Below are positions 45,633-56,272 of a DNA stretch of 64,000 nt, one piece after another. Origin of the DNA: Heliorestis convoluta (GTDB lineage: Bacteria > Bacillota > Desulfitobacteriia > Heliobacteriales > Heliobacteriaceae); assembly GCF_009649955.1 (NCBI RefSeq), contig NZ_CP045875.1, positions 2,337,501 to 2,401,500 on the forward strand. The letters run 5' to 3'. Numbering within the stretch: the stretch's first letter is position 1; each line of letters starts with the position of its first letter. Made by a program: the position numbers and the translations under genes. The notes beneath the pieces are model-generated. The model saw only the letters and a list, made by a program, of their open reading frames with translations, did no database searches and was not told the origin of the DNA.

Positions 45633-46058
45633 ATGCGATGGAAACACGTAAGTCTCGGAGCGATTCTTGCAGTGCTATTACTATTTTTAACAGGATGTGG
45701 CTCTGGTGCGAAGGAGAAGAATAGTGTAGAAGTGGACAAGTCTGAACAGATAGAGCAGACATCATCTCTTCCAACGACGGTGCTCTATCAGCATAAAGCC
45801 CAGGTCACCCCAGCAACGACCAATGTTCGTATGGGTCCATCTATCACCAGTGATAAATTAACCTTAGTACATAGTGGCGAAATTGTTGTGATTGAAGATG
45901 TTGTTGAAAATGATGATCAAGAAATCTGGTTCGAAGTGATTTTGCCTACGGGGAGTAAAGGCTTTATTCGCGGAGATCTGCTCCTATTGTTACATGAAAA
46001 AGCATTTACTTACGATGCTGTACATAGTTATAGTGAGGAAGAGTCTTTGAGCAATTAA
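45633..46058 (+). CDS. Lipoprotein with bacterial SH3-like domain
   Basis: This 141-aa protein has a signal peptide and lipobox LFLTGC (Cys about residue 23), then an acidic linker and an SH3b-like domain (TPATTNVRMGPSITSDKLTLVHSGE, ending GFIRGDLLLL). It should be tethered outside the membrane and may bind peptidoglycan. The ATG giving MRWKHVSL follows AAAGGAG; an in-frame TTG at 45621 abuts that site and is unlikely. Confidence 0.85.
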   Translation: MRWKHVSLGAILAVLLLFLTGCGSGAKEKNSVEVDKSEQIEQTSSLPTTVLYQHKAQVTPATTNVRMGPSITSDKLTLVHSGEIVVIEDVVENDDQEIWFEVILPTGSKGFIRGDLLLLLHEKAFTYDAVHSYSEEESLSN

Positions 46059-46119
46059 GGGCTCATTTCCCAAAAGGCGGATTCAGAGAATCAAATATGA
46101 GAGGCTTCATATAGCCTCA

Positions 46120-46181
46120 AAAAAAAGGAAGAAGTAACTTTAGCGACTACACTATCGTTACTTCTTCCTTTCTCTTTTTTA
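46120..46181. terminator. Bidirectional terminator between lipoprotein gene and ParM partner gene
   Basis: AAAGGAAGAAGTAAC (46125-46139) pairs perfectly with 46157-46171. A run of As on the left and Ts on the right serve the two convergent genes. Confidence 0.92.
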
Positions 46182-46574
46182 TGTTCCCAAAGAGGCGAAT
46201 GCTTGTACGTCAAAAGTGATACCATTGTTGTCCTGTACTTCAGAGGGAATAGAAGGTTTATCTGCAGGCAATGTGCCCCCTTTTGAATTGGCTTTTGAAG
46301 AAATCTTTGTGGAACTGTCGGGAATTTTTTTTACTTTTTCCTTGGTACTCACGAAAGAAGTCGGAGCTGACGGCGCTTGCTCTTGCTCCATTAAGCCGGA
46401 ACAAATGGAGAATAAACGGGCTTTATCAGGGTGATAAAGGGCGTTATTAATTAATACTTCTAAAGCGAGATTGCGATAATCGGGAGGTAAGGATTCAAGC
46501 CACTGGCCAGCTGGAGAGGATGAAGGGACTTTGAAATAATAACGCTTATATTTCCCTTTGCCTTTTTGAGTCAT
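46179..46574 (-). CDS. Partner protein of the actin-like ATPase, ParR-like candidate, 131 aa
   Basis: The N-terminal ~65 residues are basic then globular (KYKRYYFKVPSSS, LEVLINNALYHPDKARLF). The rest is a low-complexity Ser/Lys/Pro-rich tail. It begins two bases after the ParM-like gene stop and is clearly co-transcribed. By position it should be the DNA-binding adaptor of an actin-type segregation system, but I see no diagnostic ParR motif, so the call rests on context. Confidence 0.6.
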   Translation of the reverse strand: MTQKGKGKYKRYYFKVPSSSPAGQWLESLPPDYRNLALEVLINNALYHPDKARLFSICSGLMEQEQAPSAPTSFVSTKEKVKKIPDSSTKISSKANSKGGTLPADKPSIPSEVQDNNGITFDVQAFASLGT

Positions 46575-46576
46575 CG

Positions 46577-47578
46577 CTATTCTAGCAGCTTCAAAAATCC
46601 CAGTGAATTGGCCCAGACGGGGTCTTCAATCACTGTCGCCTGCATGTCCTCAACCAGACGGGGAAATACATGAGAACCGCCGCCGGCCATGTATATGGCA
46701 TCTAAATCGTAATGGATTTCAGCCAGTGACTTTTTAATACGGTCTCCAATTGCTTTGGCAATCATGGTTTGAGCTTTGAGCATATCATCGGATAAATCGA
46801 TGATTTTCCTGCGGTAGGCGATCCGACCTTGCCGCTTGATTACATCTTGGATGCGATTACCATTGGCGGGAGCGCCAGTATGTGCCTGGTAGATCTCTCC
46901 GATGGCTCGATAATAATCGGCAACACCAATCTCAATGCTTCCCGTTTGACTGAGGACAGGCGTTACGCGTCCATCTTGAATACGAGCGGTAATATAATCG
47001 GTCGTGCGTTGGCCAATATCGATTAAAGAAACCATTCCTTCTTGGGGTAAACTCTTCAGTGTAAGCAAAGCGGCAGCGCCCTGGGGATAGACGATAATGT
47101 TATCGAAGAAGATTTCTCGAGGTTTCATGCCGTCGACAGAAACTTCGGCTTCTAACTGAGTGAGACTTCTCTGCAGATCCACTCTTTGGTCAGCAAAGTA
47201 GGCAATGGGCAAGCCAACAGCAAGATGACAACCTGGTTCTGCATTAAGGAGGCGAGCCGCTGTCAAGATCAAGACATCGTGTTCTTGATTGTGGTGCTTC
47301 GTCCGTTCTGTTTGCTCAATAAGACTGTTGCTCGCCTCTCGTTCAGCCAAATCCCCTACGAAAAAAGGCTCTCCATCGATGGTAACTTGATAGTTTTCCA
47401 ATCGGGCAATACCGGAAGCGGAAAAAGTACGAGCCGGTGCAACGCTTGATGGAAAAGAAATTCTTGAACGGGCGCTTACTGCCTTTACTTGTCGGTATCC
47501 CACATCGATAGCTATTCGGTTTGCCATAGGAATGGCAGGTGTGACGGACGCCGTAGAGCTCTTGCGTGCTCTTGTCAT
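46577..47578 (-). CDS. Actin-like ATPase of the ParM/Alp type
   Basis: In this 333-aa protein the actin-fold motifs are the phosphate 1 loop IAIDVGYRQVKAV, the phosphate 2 loop SLIDIGQRTTDYI and the adenosine loop IYMAGGGSHVF. It belongs to the ParM/StbA-like family that forms filaments to move plasmids or other DNA. GAGGAGGGAC precedes the ATG. A cluster of TTCCAAGA repeats lies upstream, as expected for a partition operator. Whether this is a chromosomal cassette or a relic of an integrated element cannot be decided here. Confidence 0.88.
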   Translation of the reverse strand: MTRARKSSTASVTPAIPMANRIAIDVGYRQVKAVSARSRISFPSSVAPARTFSASGIARLENYQVTIDGEPFFVGDLAEREASNSLIEQTERTKHHNQEHDVLILTAARLLNAEPGCHLAVGLPIAYFADQRVDLQRSLTQLEAEVSVDGMKPREIFFDNIIVYPQGAAALLTLKSLPQEGMVSLIDIGQRTTDYITARIQDGRVTPVLSQTGSIEIGVADYYRAIGEIYQAHTGAPANGNRIQDVIKRQGRIAYRRKIIDLSDDMLKAQTMIAKAIGDRIKKSLAEIHYDLDAIYMAGGGSHVFPRLVEDMQATVIEDPVWANSLGFLKLLE

Positions 47579-47591
47579 AACAAGTCCCTCC

Positions 47592-47661
47592 TCTTGGAAT
47601 CTACATCAATATTACCATATAGTTCCAAGAAAGTCCTTCTTTCTTGGAAAGTTTTCCTAGA
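47592..47661. promoter_or_regulatory. TTCCAAGA repeat cluster upstream of the actin-like gene
   Basis: Three exact copies of TTCCAAGA or its complement (47592-47599, 47623-47630, 47642-47649) and one degenerate copy (TTCCTAGA 47654-47661) lie within 70 bases. Two of them form the inverted repeat TTCCAAGAAAG / CTTTCTTGGAA. Candidate operator or parC-like site. Confidence 0.55.
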
Positions 47662-47757
47662 AAGAATTGATCATAGCTCATGAAAGGCTATCTGTGAAGA
47701 ACTTATAAAAGCTACAAAGAAGTAAAGTAATGTGATTAAAACCATGAGATAAAGATG

Positions 47758-47797
47758 AAAAAACAGACCCTGTATAAGAACAGGGTCTGTTTTCTTT
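47758..47797 (-). terminator. Terminator of the glutamate dehydrogenase gene
   Basis: AAAACAGACCCTG pairs with CAGGGTCTGTTTT around an 8-base loop, with TTTTTT following on the minus strand. It could also work in the + direction. Confidence 0.9.
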
Positions 47798-47857
47798 CAT
47801 TCAACAATGACGTAGCACAAAATGTGAAATACATCGTCCGATTTAAGCAATTTGAAC

Positions 47858-49237
<1,380 letters not shown>

Positions 49238-49447
49238 TTATTTGGTAGAAGTAATAAATATATAATAAGTACTGCATCTATTACTTTATGTCCATTATAA
49301 AGACTTTGTGGGTTCTAATACAATATTTTTGAATAAAACTATGAAAAAAAGACTGGGGAAATTGTTATTGCAACATAATCAGACAAGGTTTATCCTATTT
49401 CTTACCAAGCTTACCAATAACCGATAGATATCTTGAGAAGGTACACG

Positions 49448-49477
49448 ACACAGTGGGGACAAACATCCCCACTGTGT
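49448..49477 (-). terminator. Hairpin just after hydA, no clear T-tract
   Basis: ACACAGTGGGGA pairs perfectly with TCCCCACTGTGT around six bases, nine bases beyond the hydA stop. The following minus-strand sequence is CGTGTACC, so it would be an atypical terminator or a 3' stability element. The rest of 49214-49447 holds no gene; it should contain the gdhA promoter. Confidence 0.6.
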
Positions 49478-49485
49478 GACTGTGG

Positions 49486-51383
49486 CTAACGCCAGAGATT
49501 TCGAGCTTTGTAATGGGTATGCAAGATTTCGCGGGCTTTTTCACTGCCGGGGTGACCAAGGTAGGTGTCGTAAAGTTTTTTTACGGTCGCATTTTCATGG
49601 CTGTTGCGCATTTTTTTGCTGTAGTCAATATTGTAGAGAGCATCGGAACGGTTATGGCGGTAATCGAGAGATATTTTCCGGTGATCACGACCTCCTAAGA
49701 TAGGTTGGCCGCCACCGCCAACACAACCACCGGGACAAGCCATGATTTCTACGTAATCCACCTTTTCTCCAGCAATGATAGCATCCAGAATTTGTCGTGC
49801 ATTGCCTGTGCCGTGGGCTACAGCTACTTTGATTTCTCGATCACCCAATCGGACCGATGATATTTTTAAGCCGGACTGTCCTCGAATCTCACGAAACTCT
49901 ACAGTCTGCTCTCGGACTTGCTCATCTGGTGAATTTTCCATCTTTTTGCTGCCACTGCTCATGGCCCAATAAGCCGTACGCAGGGCTGCTTCCATAACAC
50001 CACCAGTAGCACCAAAGATTGTACCAGCACCGGTGTATTCGCCTAAAGCAGCATCATAGTCACTGTCTGGCAGTTTGACAAAATCAAGGCCTGCTTGCCG
50101 AATCATCATGGCCAGTTCTCTCGTTGTTAGAACATAGTCAATATGAGGTCGTGTACCATCGCTATGTTCAGGCCGAGCTGCTTCATACTTTTTAGCGGTA
50201 CAAGGCATAATGGCCACTGAAATCAAGTTCTCTGGCGGTATATCTCTTTTCTTACCATGATAATAGCGAGTTAAAGAGCCAAACATGGACATGGGTGATT
50301 TGCATGTGGATAGATTGGGGATAAACTGTGGATAAAAATGTTCGCAAAACTTGATCCAGCCAGGACAGCAAGAGGTCAGAAAGGGAAGCTTGCCTTCTTC
50401 TAAGCGCTCCATAAACTCATAAGCTTCTTCCATAATTGTCAAGTCGGCTGCAAAATCAGTGGCAAAGACTTGATCAAAGCCCAGTCGCCGCAAAGCCGTC
50501 ACCATTTTACCAGTAACGACGGTTCCAACAGGCAGACCAAACTCTTCGCCCAAAGTAACTTGAATAGAAGGAGCTGTCTGCACCACCACATGACTTCTCG
50601 GGTCCTCCAAGACTTTCCAGACAGGGCTCATGTTTTCTTTATCTGTTAAAGAGCCGACGGGACAAGCTATTACGCATTGACCACACATAATGCAAGCCAC
50701 TTCGCCGAGATCGCGCATAAAGGAAGGGGCAATAACTGTTTCAAAACCTCGATTCTGCGCGGAGTAGACATGACACTCTTGCATTTTAGAGCAAATACTT
50801 TCACAGCGACGACAGTGAATACACTTGTTGTAGTCTCTTTTTATGGCCGGATTGTTCTCGTGGATCTCGTAGCGACGCACTTCTCCCGTTGGTTCAATGT
50901 CTCGAATGGCCAGATCGTCGGCAACGTTTTGCAGTTCACAGTTAAGGTTGCGGTTGCAAGTGGTACATTCACGGTGATGGTTTGACAAGAGCAGCTCTAC
51001 CGTTCTTTGCCGTGCCTTGCGAACCCGTGATGTATTGGTGCGCACCACCAGCCTTCTGTTGATGGATAGACACAGGCGGCTTGCAACGTTCTTTGTCCTT
51101 CAATTTCAACGAGACACACACGACAAGCGCCAATCTCGTTGATTTCTTTCAAATAACAGAGACTGGGAACGTTGATACCGATGGAGCGGGCTGCTTCTAA
51201 CAAGGAAAGGCCTTTATCCACTTCTACGTCAATGCCATCGATTTGTAGCTTTACTTTTTCCGTCGCCTTGGAATGAGTATCTTTGGTGCTATTACGATGG
51301 GAGCCATGCTTTTCCATTGTCTTTGCTCCTTCATAATCTTCCTCAGACACAGTCAAAAGACGATTCTTATTCCGTTTCTGCAT
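49486..51383 (-). pseudogene. hydA: [FeFe] hydrogenase catalytic subunit HydA, split by an apparent one-base deletion
   Basis: The two reading frames together encode ~632 residues: an N-terminal [2Fe-2S] domain (VPSLCYLKEINEIGACRVC), a His-ligated cluster segment (HHRECTTCNRNLNC), two [4Fe-4S] motifs (CIHCRRCESIC, CIMCGQCVIACP) and the H-cluster domain with all three signatures (TSCCPGWIKF, MPCTAKKYEA, MACPGGCVGGGGQP). The start is the ATG at 51383 after AGGAGG. The frame breaks near 51051: after ACVYPSTEG the expected L-V-V-R-T-N-T is restored by adding one C to GGCTGG. Everything else is intact, so a sequencing or assembly error is a serious alternative. It is the third gene of hydCBA. Confidence 0.9.
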
Positions 51384-51409
51384 AAATAACCTCCTGGTTC
51401 TGAAAAAAA

Positions 51410-53305
51410 TTAACGACGCAGAATGGCTTTCGGAGGACACTTTTCAACACAAATACCACAGTTGGTACAAATGTCAGGATTAATGGTGAAAGGTTTTATC
51501 TTACGTTCTCCTGAAATCGCCTGTACGGGGCAATGCTTGGTGCAAATGCTACAGCTGATGCATTTTTCTAGATCAATTTCATGACGAGCCAAAGCTTTAC
51601 ATACACCGGCAGGGCAACGCTTTTCTTTGATATGAGCTTCATATTCGTCTCGAAAATACTCAAGTGTACTTAATACAGGGTTCGGCGCTGTTTGGCCTAG
51701 CCCACAGAGAGAGGCTTCTTGAATGTCATGACCCAACTCTACGAGCATATCTAGATCGGATAAAGAACCACGCCCTTCTGTAATTCCTGTCACTATTTCG
51801 AGCAACCGCTTGGTACCTATGCGACAAGGCGTACACTTTCCACAAGATTCGTCTTGTGTAAACTCTAGATAAAAGCGAGCAATGTCGACCATACAGTCAC
51901 TTTCATCCATGACGATAAGACCGCCAGAGCCCATCATGGAGCCAATTTCGGTTAAGCTGTCATAATCAATCGGTTTATCAAGATGTTCAGTCGGCAAACA
52001 ACCGCCAGAAGGACCGCCTGTTTGGATGGCTTTAAATGATTTACCTTGAGGAATGCCGCCGCCGATGTCATAGACGATGGTCCGTAAGGTGGTGCCCATG
52101 GGTACTTCGATAAGTCCAGTATTATTAATTTTACCGGCCAAGGAAAAAATCTTCGTTCCCTTGCTACCTTCCGTTCCCATACTGGCAAACCAGGCAGGTC
52201 CTTGCAAGATTATCTGAGGAATATTGGCATAGGTCTCTACATTATTAAGAAGCGTTGGTTTTTCCCAAAGGCCGGACACAGCGGGATAAGGTGGGCGAGA
52301 GCGTGGTTCCCCGCGCTGGCCTGTAACAGAGCGGAGCAGTGCCGTTTCTTCGCCACAGACAAAAGCACCGGCGCCTAAGCGAATTTCTACGGTAAAAGAA
52401 AAGCCTGTTCCTAAAATATTTTCACCGAGCAAGCCCGTTTGCAAAGCGTCCTCGATGGCTCGCTCTAGCCTTTCGACGGCGACAGGGTATTCAGCTCGTA
52501 CATAGATATAGCCTTCTTTGGCGCCAACAGCATAGGCTGCAATGGCCATGGCTTCTAGGATAGAATGAGGATCGCCTTCTAAGATACTGCGATCCATGAA
52601 GGCACCAGGATCGCCTTCATCGGCGTTACAGACAACATACTTCATTTCTTGTTGCACAGAAGCGGTAAAAGCCCACTTTTTGCCTGAAGGAAAGCCAGCA
52701 CCGCCACGACCGCGGAGTTCTGAAGCAGTGATAGCTTGTACCACTTCTTCGGGTGTCATCTCCATCAAGGCTTTGGCCAAGGCATAATAACCGTCACGAG
52801 CAATATACTCTTTGAGCTCTTCTGGATTGATAACGCCACAGTTTCGAAGAGAGACACGAGTCTGAGGTTGGAAAAATTTATTATCATCCATTTTTTCGGT
52901 AACTTCACCGGTCGATGGATTTTTATATAGAAGACGCTGAACAGGCTTGCCCTGGGCAATATGGTTGTCAAAAAGTTCTGTTACATCTTCTGGCTGTACG
53001 CGGCAATAGAAATAGCCCTGGGGATGAACAACTACGACAGGCCCTAATTCACAAAAGCCAAAGCAACCTGTTTTGACGATTTCTACTTTGTCTTGTAGTT
53101 TGCGGTTTTTTATTTCTTCGACAAGGCGGTCTTTTACTTTTTGGCTGTTGCTTGACAAGCAGCCTGTTCCTGCACAGACCATAATGCTATGGCTATAGGG
53201 TGCTGGGACGGTAGAATGATTTTGTAAGCGCAACGATAGAAAAGGTAGTGTTTTTTCTTTGATCTGATTCAAATCTTCTAAGGATTGAATTTTTTGCAAA
53301 GCCAT
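51410..53305 (-). CDS. hydB: Hydrogenase NADH-binding subunit HydB (NuoF-like)
   Basis: In this 631-aa flavoprotein an N-terminal thioredoxin-like [2Fe-2S] region (CAGTGCLSSN ... TGCFGFCELGP) is followed by the NuoF core with GRGGAGFPSGKKW for FMN/NADH binding, the N3-type cluster ESCGKCTPCRIG, and two C-terminal [4Fe-4S] motifs (CISCSICTKHCP, CTNCGICVEKCP). The ATG at 53305 follows AAGGGGTG; 35 upstream in-frame codons lack a ribosome site. With HydA and HydC it resembles the NAD- and ferredoxin-dependent electron-bifurcating hydrogenases of Thermotoga and acetogens. Confidence 0.95.
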   Translation of the reverse strand: MALQKIQSLEDLNQIKEKTLPFLSLRLQNHSTVPAPYSHSIMVCAGTGCLSSNSQKVKDRLVEEIKNRKLQDKVEIVKTGCFGFCELGPVVVVHPQGYFYCRVQPEDVTELFDNHIAQGKPVQRLLYKNPSTGEVTEKMDDNKFFQPQTRVSLRNCGVINPEELKEYIARDGYYALAKALMEMTPEEVVQAITASELRGRGGAGFPSGKKWAFTASVQQEMKYVVCNADEGDPGAFMDRSILEGDPHSILEAMAIAAYAVGAKEGYIYVRAEYPVAVERLERAIEDALQTGLLGENILGTGFSFTVEIRLGAGAFVCGEETALLRSVTGQRGEPRSRPPYPAVSGLWEKPTLLNNVETYANIPQIILQGPAWFASMGTEGSKGTKIFSLAGKINNTGLIEVPMGTTLRTIVYDIGGGIPQGKSFKAIQTGGPSGGCLPTEHLDKPIDYDSLTEIGSMMGSGGLIVMDESDCMVDIARFYLEFTQDESCGKCTPCRIGTKRLLEIVTGITEGRGSLSDLDMLVELGHDIQEASLCGLGQTAPNPVLSTLEYFRDEYEAHIKEKRCPAGVCKALARHEIDLEKCISCSICTKHCPVQAISGERKIKPFTINPDICTNCGICVEKCPPKAILRR

Positions 53306-53318
53306 AGGCACACCCCTT

Positions 53319-53879
53319 TTATTCTTTTGGCTCTTCTGGTTCTGTTTTTTTATAAGAAGCGAGTATAGTAGGAATATCTTCTTTTTTGACGCGACCATAG
53401 ATTTTTTCATTGATCGATAGTACCGGCGCTAGGCCACAGGCACCAATGCAGCGGCTGCCTTCTAAAGTAAAGAGGCCATCGGGTGTTGTTTCTTTTACGT
53501 CAATGGATAAATTTTCTTTGATGGCATCAACAATATCTTGCGCTCCTTTGACATAGCAAGCCGTACCTAAACAGACAGAAATGGTAAATTTGCCTTTAGG
53601 CTCTGTAGAGAATAAGCTATAAAAGCTAACGACACCAGCGACTTCACTGACAGGCAGATCCATGCGAGCGGCAATATAGCACTGAACTTCTTCAGGCAAG
53701 TAGCCTACTATTTCCTGGCTTCTTTGTAACACTCGAATCAGTTGGCCTGGTTGCTCGCTATATTCTTCTATTATTTCATCAATTTTTGTTCTTACTTCTT
53801 TATCAGGAATGAGCTCTTCATAGGTTCGTACAAGTGCTTTCCATTCATGTTCATGAACATACTCTTTTTGAGATTCCAT
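53319..53879 (-). CDS. hydC: Hydrogenase subunit HydC (NuoE-like [2Fe-2S] protein)
   Basis: In this 186-aa thioredoxin-like protein four cluster cysteines lie in CLGTACYVKG and SRCIGACGLAP. The helical N-terminus (residues ~25-90) with VLQRSQEIVGYLPEEVQ is typical of NuoE/HydC. AGGAGG lies upstream of the ATG. It is the first gene of the hydCBA operon, 13 bases before hydB. Confidence 0.95.
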   Translation of the reverse strand: MESQKEYVHEHEWKALVRTYEELIPDKEVRTKIDEIIEEYSEQPGQLIRVLQRSQEIVGYLPEEVQCYIAARMDLPVSEVAGVVSFYSLFSTEPKGKFTISVCLGTACYVKGAQDIVDAIKENLSIDVKETTPDGLFTLEGSRCIGACGLAPVLSINEKIYGRVKKEDIPTILASYKKTEPEEPKE

Positions 53880-54074
53880 GAATCGAGTCGCCTCCTTAAC
53901 TGCTTGCTACGCGCAGGCGCAAAGAACAATCATTTTTTAGATTCTTTCGCTACATAGATAGGGTTTCCCTGCTCTGCATAAAGATTGTCCGTACAAATGC
54001 AAAGGTTATTAAAAGGGTAGAGAGGGAGAGAAGGTTCAATCAATGGTATCAACCTGTTTGGGCTAAAATATACA

Positions 54075-54121
54075 AAGAAGAATCTCAGACAAGTAGAGGG
54101 TCACTGTCTGAGATTCTTCTT
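54075..54121 (-). terminator. Long hairpin after the lipoprotein gene
   Basis: A perfect 17-bp stem (AAGAAGAATCTCAGACA with its complement at 54105-54121) lies 20 bases beyond the stop of the gene at 54142. The following minus-strand sequence CTTTGTATATTTT is T-rich but broken. The rest of 53880-54074 shows no gene. Confidence 0.75.
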
Positions 54122-54141
54122 ATGTTCGTTTTTTTCTGTTA

Positions 54142-54888
54142 TTAGAGTCTTTCGCCCAAAAGCTCTACATTTTCTTCCGTTACGTTGACGCCTTCTTCCA
54201 CAATGAGGTTGCCTTGAATGGTTACATTTTTCAGGGTAACATCATCTTTTACAGTTACACAACCGCGAATGGTAACGTTTTCAATGGTGACTTTCTCTGT
54301 TACAACGACATCACCATTGAGCACGGTGTACTCTGCTTTTTTTCTATCAAAATGCTCAGAATTGTCGCCGTCAAAGTCTTTGTCAATGACGACATCGCTC
54401 CAGATAGCGGGGTAGGTTTCGTCAAGTCCTTGGCTCAATGTTTGCTCGATTTTTTGTACTTTACCAGTAACACCTGCTATTTCGTTACCTTCAAGATCTT
54501 TTAGTACACCAACCAAAGATACAGTTGTACCTTCTTCTGCTCTTTCGCCAAGCTCTAGAACTGTCCAGAAGACTTCGTCAGCGTTAATGCCGATGGGTGG
54601 TCCTGGTGGTCCTACACTGGTGACGCCTTTAACGGTAAAACCATCAACAGCAAAAGTCTCTTCTGTAATACCATCGTTGGCCATCAGTTGATCATAGCCA
54701 ATGGCGACTTTACTGCCAAAAGCATAAATATAAGGGGCATCGTTGAAAGTTTTTAATTGGGGCGTACTGCTCAGTGTCACTTCTACATCTTCAGCAGGCA
54801 TGGAAGTATCCTCCACTTGTGCTTGTCCACCGCAAGCGGTTAAGACTAAAGAAAGCCCTAGTATACCTACCAGTAATAACTTCTTCAT
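54142..54888 (-). CDS. Lipoprotein, 248 aa, with short beta-repeat C-terminus
   Basis: A signal peptide with lipobox LVLTAC places the mature protein outside the membrane. The middle part (residues ~40-160) is not recognised. The C-terminal ~60 residues repeat a six-residue pattern (VTIENVTIRGCVTVKDDVTL), suggesting a small beta-helix as in right-handed repeat proteins. GAGAGGACC precedes the ATG. No operon partner on this strand. Confidence 0.82.
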   Translation of the reverse strand: MKKLLLVGILGLSLVLTACGGQAQVEDTSMPAEDVEVTLSSTPQLKTFNDAPYIYAFGSKVAIGYDQLMANDGITEETFAVDGFTVKGVTSVGPPGPPIGINADEVFWTVLELGERAEEGTTVSLVGVLKDLEGNEIAGVTGKVQKIEQTLSQGLDETYPAIWSDVVIDKDFDGDNSEHFDRKKAEYTVLNGDVVVTEKVTIENVTIRGCVTVKDDVTLKNVTIQGNLIVEEGVNVTEENVELLGERL

Positions 54889-55147
54889 GGTCCTCTCCCT
54901 TTTTCATTACAATTTACCACACTAGAAACCAAGAAAAACTTCGGTTCTTTGTGGGCATTACAGTAAACCATGGTAATACAAAGAAATTTCGATTTCAATC
55001 ATATAGAGGGAATTTATTACAGTTAGGGTTTTTATTAAAATTAATATTTATTTTTAATATAATTCAAAGAAGCTTTGATAGATAGGTGGAAAAAGAGTTC
55101 CTTTTTGATACAATAGGTACATAACCTTCGAAAGAGAGGCCTTGAAC

Positions 55148-56272
55148 ATGCTTGTGAAAGCTGCTACGAATGAGAAAGTACTAGAAGCTGTAGATCAATT
55201 GTCGATTCCTTCTGGTAAAACATTGTTTTTGCTGCTCGGTGAAAAAGGTATTTATGATTTACCTGCTATGAAGGAGGCCTTAAAAGCAAGAGGGGTTCCT
55301 TTCTTCGGCGCTCTTTTTTCGAGTGTTATTTATGGAGATAAGAAGTATGACGACAGCGCTGTGCTTACCTTAATAGAATTGGAAGAAAAGCCCTATATCG
55401 TTGAAGGCTTAAATGGTGAAGACCCTGTTTTACCGGAAGTTTTTACCCAGCCGTTATTTGTAGAAAAAATGATCGATCGTACAGCCCTGGTTCTTGTTGA
55501 TGGGCTTACTTCTCATATCTCTTCCTTTTTGACAGCTCTCTATGATCATTTTGGGCCCGGTGTAAATTATGTAGGGGGCGGCGCTGGTTCTTTGTCTTTT
55601 GTTCAAAAACCTTGCTTGTTTACGGAAGATGGTATTTATCAAGATGCTGCCATTGTAGCTTTTTTACGACATAGAATTAGCTTAGGTGTTCGCCATGGTT
55701 GGAGAAAGGTTGAGGGCCTACTTGTGGCAACGAAAAGTCATAAAAATGTGATATGTCAACTGAACTGGGAAAATGCTTTTGAAGTCTACAAAAAAGTGGT
55801 AGAAAAAGATGCTGCCATTACATTGACGAAAGATAATTTTTTTGATGTAGCGAAAGGATATCCTTTTGGTTTGGTGAAAGAAAACCTAGAATGCATCGTT
55901 CGTGATCCCATTGCAGTGAATGAAGAAGGTCACTTGATTTGTGTTGGAGAAGTTCCTGAAGATGCCACTTTAGATATCTTAAAAGGGGAAAACAAAGAAC
56001 TCATTGATGCAGCTGCTCAAGCAGCAGCAGACTGTTTTCGAGACCCAAAAAGTCATTATAGTGGCTGTTTAATCTTCGACTGTATCTCCCGAGTTCTTTT
56101 TATGGAAGAAGATTTTGAGCGTGAGTTGTCTGGTGTATTAGAAATTGTGCAAAAAGAGGTATCGACTCTTCCTGTGGGTGCCCTAACGCTTGGAGAAATA
56201 TCTTCCTACGGTGATGGGTTTTTGGAGTTTTTCAACAAAACAATGGTAGTAGGGATACTTTATGAAGGATGA
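55148..56272 (+). CDS. FIST-domain sensory protein
   Basis: This 374-aa protein has FIST N domain features (residues ~10-200, GVPFFGALFSSVIYG, YVGGGAGSLSF) and a FIST_C domain (residues ~220-360, DPIAVNEEGHLICVG, HYSGCLIFDCISR, ending LGEISSYGDGFLEFFNKTMV). FIST domains are predicted to bind small ligands such as amino acids. It has no membrane segment. The ATG at 55148 follows GAGAGG; a TTG two codons upstream is possible. Its 3' end overlaps the histidine kinase gene by 11 bases, so the two are a functional pair. Confidence 0.9.
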   Translation: MLVKAATNEKVLEAVDQLSIPSGKTLFLLLGEKGIYDLPAMKEALKARGVPFFGALFSSVIYGDKKYDDSAVLTLIELEEKPYIVEGLNGEDPVLPEVFTQPLFVEKMIDRTALVLVDGLTSHISSFLTALYDHFGPGVNYVGGGAGSLSFVQKPCLFTEDGIYQDAAIVAFLRHRISLGVRHGWRKVEGLLVATKSHKNVICQLNWENAFEVYKKVVEKDAAITLTKDNFFDVAKGYPFGLVKENLECIVRDPIAVNEEGHLICVGEVPEDATLDILKGENKELIDAAAQAAADCFRDPKSHYSGCLIFDCISRVLFMEEDFERELSGVLEIVQKEVSTLPVGALTLGEISSYGDGFLEFFNKTMVVGILYEG

